Below are positions 59,906-64,000 of a stretch of DNA of 64,000 nucleotides, one piece after another. Position numbers and translations under genes: made by a program. Source of the DNA: Epiperipatus broadwayi. Taxonomy: Eukaryota; Onychophora; Udeonychophora; Euonychophora; Peripatidae. The stretch spans positions 1,541,001 through 1,605,000 of the forward strand of contig JAQFVV010006337.1 of NCBI GenBank assembly GCA_028023455.1. Direction: 5' to 3'. Each line of letters opens with the position of its first letter. Position 1 is the stretch's first letter. The notes below the pieces were generated by a model. The model was not told the origin of the DNA, did no database searches, and saw only the letters and a program-made list of their open reading frames with translations.

Positions 59906-60249
59906 AAGTTTACAAGATAAAAAAATATATTTTAAATGAACATCTGGTTCTATATCCTTTTCATCTCAAAAAATTCATCATTCTTAGTAATATTCACATT
60001 ATAATCAAATCTGATATTTTATTAGCATAGTTATTATCCTTATTACAAATATAATCATTAATTTTACATTAATATAAATAATGTCATCAGAAATTTTCCC
60101 TTTGGGTTAAATTTCACGTTTTTTTAACTTGAAGCTTCATAGTTTTATATAAGCTAAACAAGAGAGTTGTGGGTTTTTTTTTTAATATAATTTTTTTATC
60201 AATTCACATGCACATTTCCTCAAAATAAACCATTTGATTATTTACTTTT
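59906..60249. other. AT-rich stretch without a gene
   Basis: Nothing recognisable. Confidence 0.5.
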
Positions 60250-60430
60250 GTAAGTTAACAAACACCCCATACAGTAATGTCAATGGATGCAAGAAAGTTT
60301 GTGCATAAAATTCCTATCTGCTCATCCAAAATCTCTAGACTAGTTTCTAGCTTGTGGCTTGGCACTACTGTAGAGAGAATTTGCAACTGTATTAATAATT
60401 TGTGAACGCATAGGAATTGGTGATCATAAT
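60250..60430. mobile_element. Deleted copy of the 12.7 kb MITE family
   Basis: ATCAATGGATGC-like sequence, TTGTGCATAAAATTCCTATC, CTCATCCAAAATCTCTAGAC and AGTTTCTAGCTTGTGGC follow 12727-12810 closely. The sequence then jumps to GGCACTACTGTAGAGAGAAT, the right end of the family (13150-13170). About 300 bp of interior is deleted. Confidence 0.75.
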
Positions 60431-63400
60431 ATTATTTACTTAGGACAATTTAAAACAAAAATTAACAGGCTTATCAATATAAATGGTATTTTCTATATCA
60501 TTCTTCAGAATTAATAATTGTATAGATATTTAAACTATGTAATGAGATTTTTTTTATCAAATTCTATCTTGAGTTATTGCAAAATCTCATACATAAGTTT
60601 CCAATTTAACTATAATCTCACTATGACATATACAAAATATATAAGTACATAACCGATTTGAATCTACACATAAACTTTCTATCCAACTATAATTCCACGA
60701 TGTCATAAAGAATGTATCAATATATAAAAACAAAACACATAACTATGTTGATTGTCTGCTGCAAATCTTTTCTCTTCCCCTCCCAAAATAATAATATACT
60801 ATTATAAAAAGATTATTAAATTTTGTGTTCTAATAAATATTTTACCAAATAATACATAAATAATTTTTGTAAATCATTTGGAAATACTTTAAACTTAAAA
60901 TGCACATAAAATTAAAATAATAATCCACGAAACATTTTCTTTTTTTTTTTTAAAAAAAAAGAATACAATTAATTTTTTCAGTTAATGCGTCCATTGATTT
61001 TTTTTTATTAAAAAATATTTAAGCTTTGATTTTTTTTTCCTAACGCCAGCTGGAGTAAAATGCTAACTTTGATTATCTACAGGCAAATGCTTATACTTAA
61101 ATCTCAAAATTAATGATCTCTAAATCTGAAAAGAAGAATAAATATGTGCAAGAATAAGCATTTAAACAGACACTCTAAGGCAAATGGAAAAAAATTATTT
61201 AATGAACATTTTTTTTTTTGCTTAATAAATATACTTAAACATTAAACGGATAAAAAAAAAAAAGAAATCAAAATCAAAAAAGAAAATAAATAACGAACAT
61301 TTAAACTATGTAGTTAATTAAACAAATAAATAGAAAACATTTTAAACATACAATATTGGGGAAAAAAAAAAGTAACCTTTCATTAATAAATGTACGTGTA
61401 CATACATATACGTAATTACATAGGTGCACTCGTGTACTTATAGAACACATACATTAACAATATATATATATATACACACACAAATTTAGCTACCTTAGAC
61501 ATAACTCACAATGCAAATAATGCAATAAACTGCAAAAGCACTTTATATTCATAAAAAAAAAAATCTATTTTTAGAATGCATCATATTTATTGAGAGTGAA
61601 AAAAAAAAGGTTTCTAAGAAAACTTCCAAAAGCCAAAACCATGAATTCATGTTAAATGGGTCTCACGTCATAACATTTAAATGTATATATTTTAAATATA
61701 TATATAGTATTTTATAGTCTTTATTATTACATAAATTATGATTTGTAATTATAATATTTTAATTATTAATGATTCAAAAAATATTATTTTATAAGTTAAA
61801 GTTTTAATATATACACATATATATCGAAGAGCAATTGTTTAATGGGGTTAGTGATTAATAAAATATTAACTAACATAGTCATTAAATAGATTGGAAGAAT
61901 AAAAATAAAATTAATAAATTAAAAGACTGAAATAATTATAGTTACAAGGGAAAAAAGATAGCTCTAAGATTTATTATTACTAATTTCAAATTAATAAACA
62001 TTGTAACCTGTGATTTGTACTTTCAGAACATTTAGGTTTTTTTTTAAAAAAAATATAAAGTACTCTAAATATCTAAATAAGTTGTAAAAACAATATTTGC
62101 ACATATTTCATAATAGAAAAATAAAACATTTTCCCATAACATGAAAGTTTCTTTTAGTTTTTGCAAAGTAATCTAAAAATAAATATATTTGTACTTATAC
62201 AATAATAAATATTATTTGTTGAAAATTGAATATTTACATAAGTAGTTCAACATTGAAAAATAAAACATTTCCCCATAATGTTGAAAATCATTATGATACT
62301 GTGGTGACTACAATAAACACCCAGGTGATTTAATGTTCATGAATTGAAGCAAATTTCTGAAGAATATGACTATTATAGTCTCAGATCATATAAAACAACA
62401 GTTAATAGGGATCTCTTTCTAGCCTAGCTTCAGTATGTTCACTCTGTTTATCACCGATAATCAAAATAATAAAGAAAAATTATTTTACCCTTTTTAAAAT
62501 ATTTTGTTATTAATCCAGTTCATTTTTATTGTACTATGTATCCATAAAGTTATGCATTTTCATTTATGAAAAATAAAAATAAAATGTAATTTACAATTGA
62601 TTTGTTCTTTACAAATGTATTTAATATCAACATGACATTTTTTTGTCCATTTTAATAAAAAAAAATAAAGTAAAAAATTTGAAGAACAAATAAAAAAAAA
62701 AAAAAAGTAACTTATAATAAATAAGAAGATTTTTAAAAATGTAATTTATAATTAATTGGTACTTTAGTATTATGAGAATCAAAATTTCAAACCAATAGAG
62801 TTTTAGTGGTTCTGTACAGTGGGTAAAATCAAAAACTAACATAAAAATTGAATGAAATATATCTACATACCAATACCAAGTTGAGATGTGTAGTAATTAT
62901 TGCCTTTTGTTAAAGTTAAATAATTATTTTTAGGGGGTTATAAATAAGAAATGTATAGATTTATTGAAGTCAGTTTTTATTATTATTCCAAATAAAAATT
63001 GATACAAATATATTCCTAAAACGGACGATTTGAACGTAGGATTTTTCAGTCTATATCCATCTTCCACTCCATATCAAGCAACCCACACACATGACCACAT
63101 ACATGTGAAAAAGATAGATGATCTCCAATATATGTATTATGTGCAGAACTAGCACTAATGGGCCAGATCAAAAACTCCCACACAAAGATATACAATTAGT
63201 GTTCAGCTTATATTACAATAATAATTCCTTAAACTTTAATGGATAGGCTTCAATCTTTTCACCCTTCCAACTATTCAACTATCCATTTCATAGAAAAATC
63301 AATGATGGAATGGTCAAAGCTTTTGCTGGATTTAATATTGGAGTCATACACATATAGACATTATATGAGTCTAACCCCTCATATTATCAGACCATTATGT

Positions 63401-63800
63401 ATCCACCAGTAATTACTGATTTCTAAAAATTACTGTTACTGAAATAACTATTAGTGGCTTTTCAACCAAAATTTTAATTTATTTAAGTCTGCTATAAAAA
63501 CAATTTTCTTTCAAACATTTCATTTTTTAGAAAAAGGAAAATTAATTTTAAACTCATTTTAAAATTGTGAAAAGTTGAACAAGGTTACAATATTCTCAAG
63601 ATATAAATATCAATCTTTTCCTCTCCAATATTTTCAAATATGTATTTGCTTTACTAAATGGCCAAATTAAAATGCTCAAGTTTGCATAGTGCATAGCTGT
63701 GTAAGTATTGCAGCACTGTTACAAAGTTCAGAACATGTTTGATTTGAAAGTTTCTATAAAATTGTTATCTTCTTCATTTTATCAATTATTTTTCATCATT
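60431..63800. other. AT-rich non-coding stretch
   Basis: No gene. It includes T12A9 (60940-60960) and T9A8 (62037-62053) palindromes and (TA)n near 61462-61474. The minus frame 62627-62842 is low complexity. A near-repeat, AAAAATAAAACATTT(T/C)CCCATAA, occurs at about 62118 and 62256. Confidence 0.5.
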
Positions 63801-63810
63801 TCCCTTCATA

Positions 63811-64000
63811 ATGTCTCAAAAAAATTCAAACATGTAGCAATACTTTAAAAGAAAAAAACAAAGAAGCTGAGTGCTTAAAGTGCAGTAAAATTTTGAAAAG
63901 TATCAGTGGATCAACTTTTGAAATGAGGGTTCATGTAAGCAAGATTCATGCTAATGACTTTTAAGATGATGTTAATTCTAGTGCTTCTTCAAGCAAGAAA
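63811..64000 (+). pseudogene. BED zinc-finger protein start, probably hAT transposase, runs off the window
   Basis: The first frame opens MSQKNSNM, then a TAG where Trp is expected, then QYFKRKK. After a one-base slip in an A-run, the reading continues KNKEAECLKCSKILKSISGS, TFEMRVHVSKIHANDF, a stop, and DDVNSSASSSKK. CxxC ... HxxxxH with the GST(S/T)xxxxxH spacing is the BED zinc finger, which binds DNA at the N-terminus of hAT-type transposases and of domesticated ZBED genes. One nonsense codon, one frameshift and a second stop within 65 codons indicate a pseudogene. The rest lies outside the window. Confidence 0.75.

Noticed and set aside
1-64000. CRISPR arrays, bacterial operons, phage or plasmid systems
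   Set aside because: No regularly spaced identical repeats with unique spacers, no ribosome-binding-site-led gene strings; all coding traces are eukaryotic transposons.

Overview
The window is animal nuclear DNA, probably from an invertebrate with an AT-rich genome. By eye it is roughly three quarters A+T, full of (AAT)n, (TA)n and homopolymer runs. I see no operon structure, no intact host gene and no recognisable tRNA or rRNA. The mix of remnants (RTE-type LINEs, a Penelope-like element with a GIY-YIG domain, Ty3/gypsy-type LTR elements with coiled-coil gag, Tigger/pogo and hAT DNA transposons, many foldback MITEs) is typical of repeat-rich invertebrates such as molluscs, arthropods or cnidarians. 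I cannot fix the species. Nearly every ORF over 60 codons is a chance frame or a piece of a decayed transposon.

Layout. 1-2.56 kb: a broken gypsy-type pol remnant on the minus strand (retropepsin, then the start of reverse transcriptase). 2.6-11.4 kb: AT-rich DNA without genes, with short tandem duplications and a small promoter-like cluster near 6.4-6.65 kb. 11.44-12.01 kb: three tandem units of 191 bp. 12.66-13.23 kb: a MITE with a second palindrome around its right end. 13.5-15.4 kb: a decayed Penelope-like element with a head-to-head inverted copy of its RT. 17.9-19.6 kb: three foldback structures. 22.02-22.32 kb: an RT fragment of a second LINE family, cut off by a ~2.2 kb LTR-like unit (family C, 22318-24541, minus). 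24.76-30.41 kb: LTR element A with a 263-codon gag-like ORF. 32.8-38.45 kb: LTR element B with a coiled-coil gag remnant; its 3' LTR is split by a 2.2 kb insert of unknown class. 39.7-43.4 kb: an RTE LINE split by LTR element D (40781-43058), which carries a broken gag. 44.06-47.15 kb: the most complete RTE LINE. 48.1-52.16 kb: another RTE LINE copy broken up by MITEs. 53.15-55.33 kb: a second copy of family C in the opposite orientation. 55.69-57.06 kb: a dead Tigger/pogo transposase. 59.04-59.9 kb: a further RTE fragment. 63.81-64.0 kb: the start of a BED zinc-finger (hAT-like) pseudogene running off the window.

Nothing here looks like a working multigene system. The most interesting signals are structural. 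All four LTR families begin with a short hairpin right at the TG end. Two ~2.2 kb family C copies lie inverted about 29 kb apart. The Penelope-like element is duplicated head to head. Several foldback elements have readable direct repeats, including an 8 bp duplication typical of hAT. Perfect T(n)A(n) palindromes recur at least nine times.
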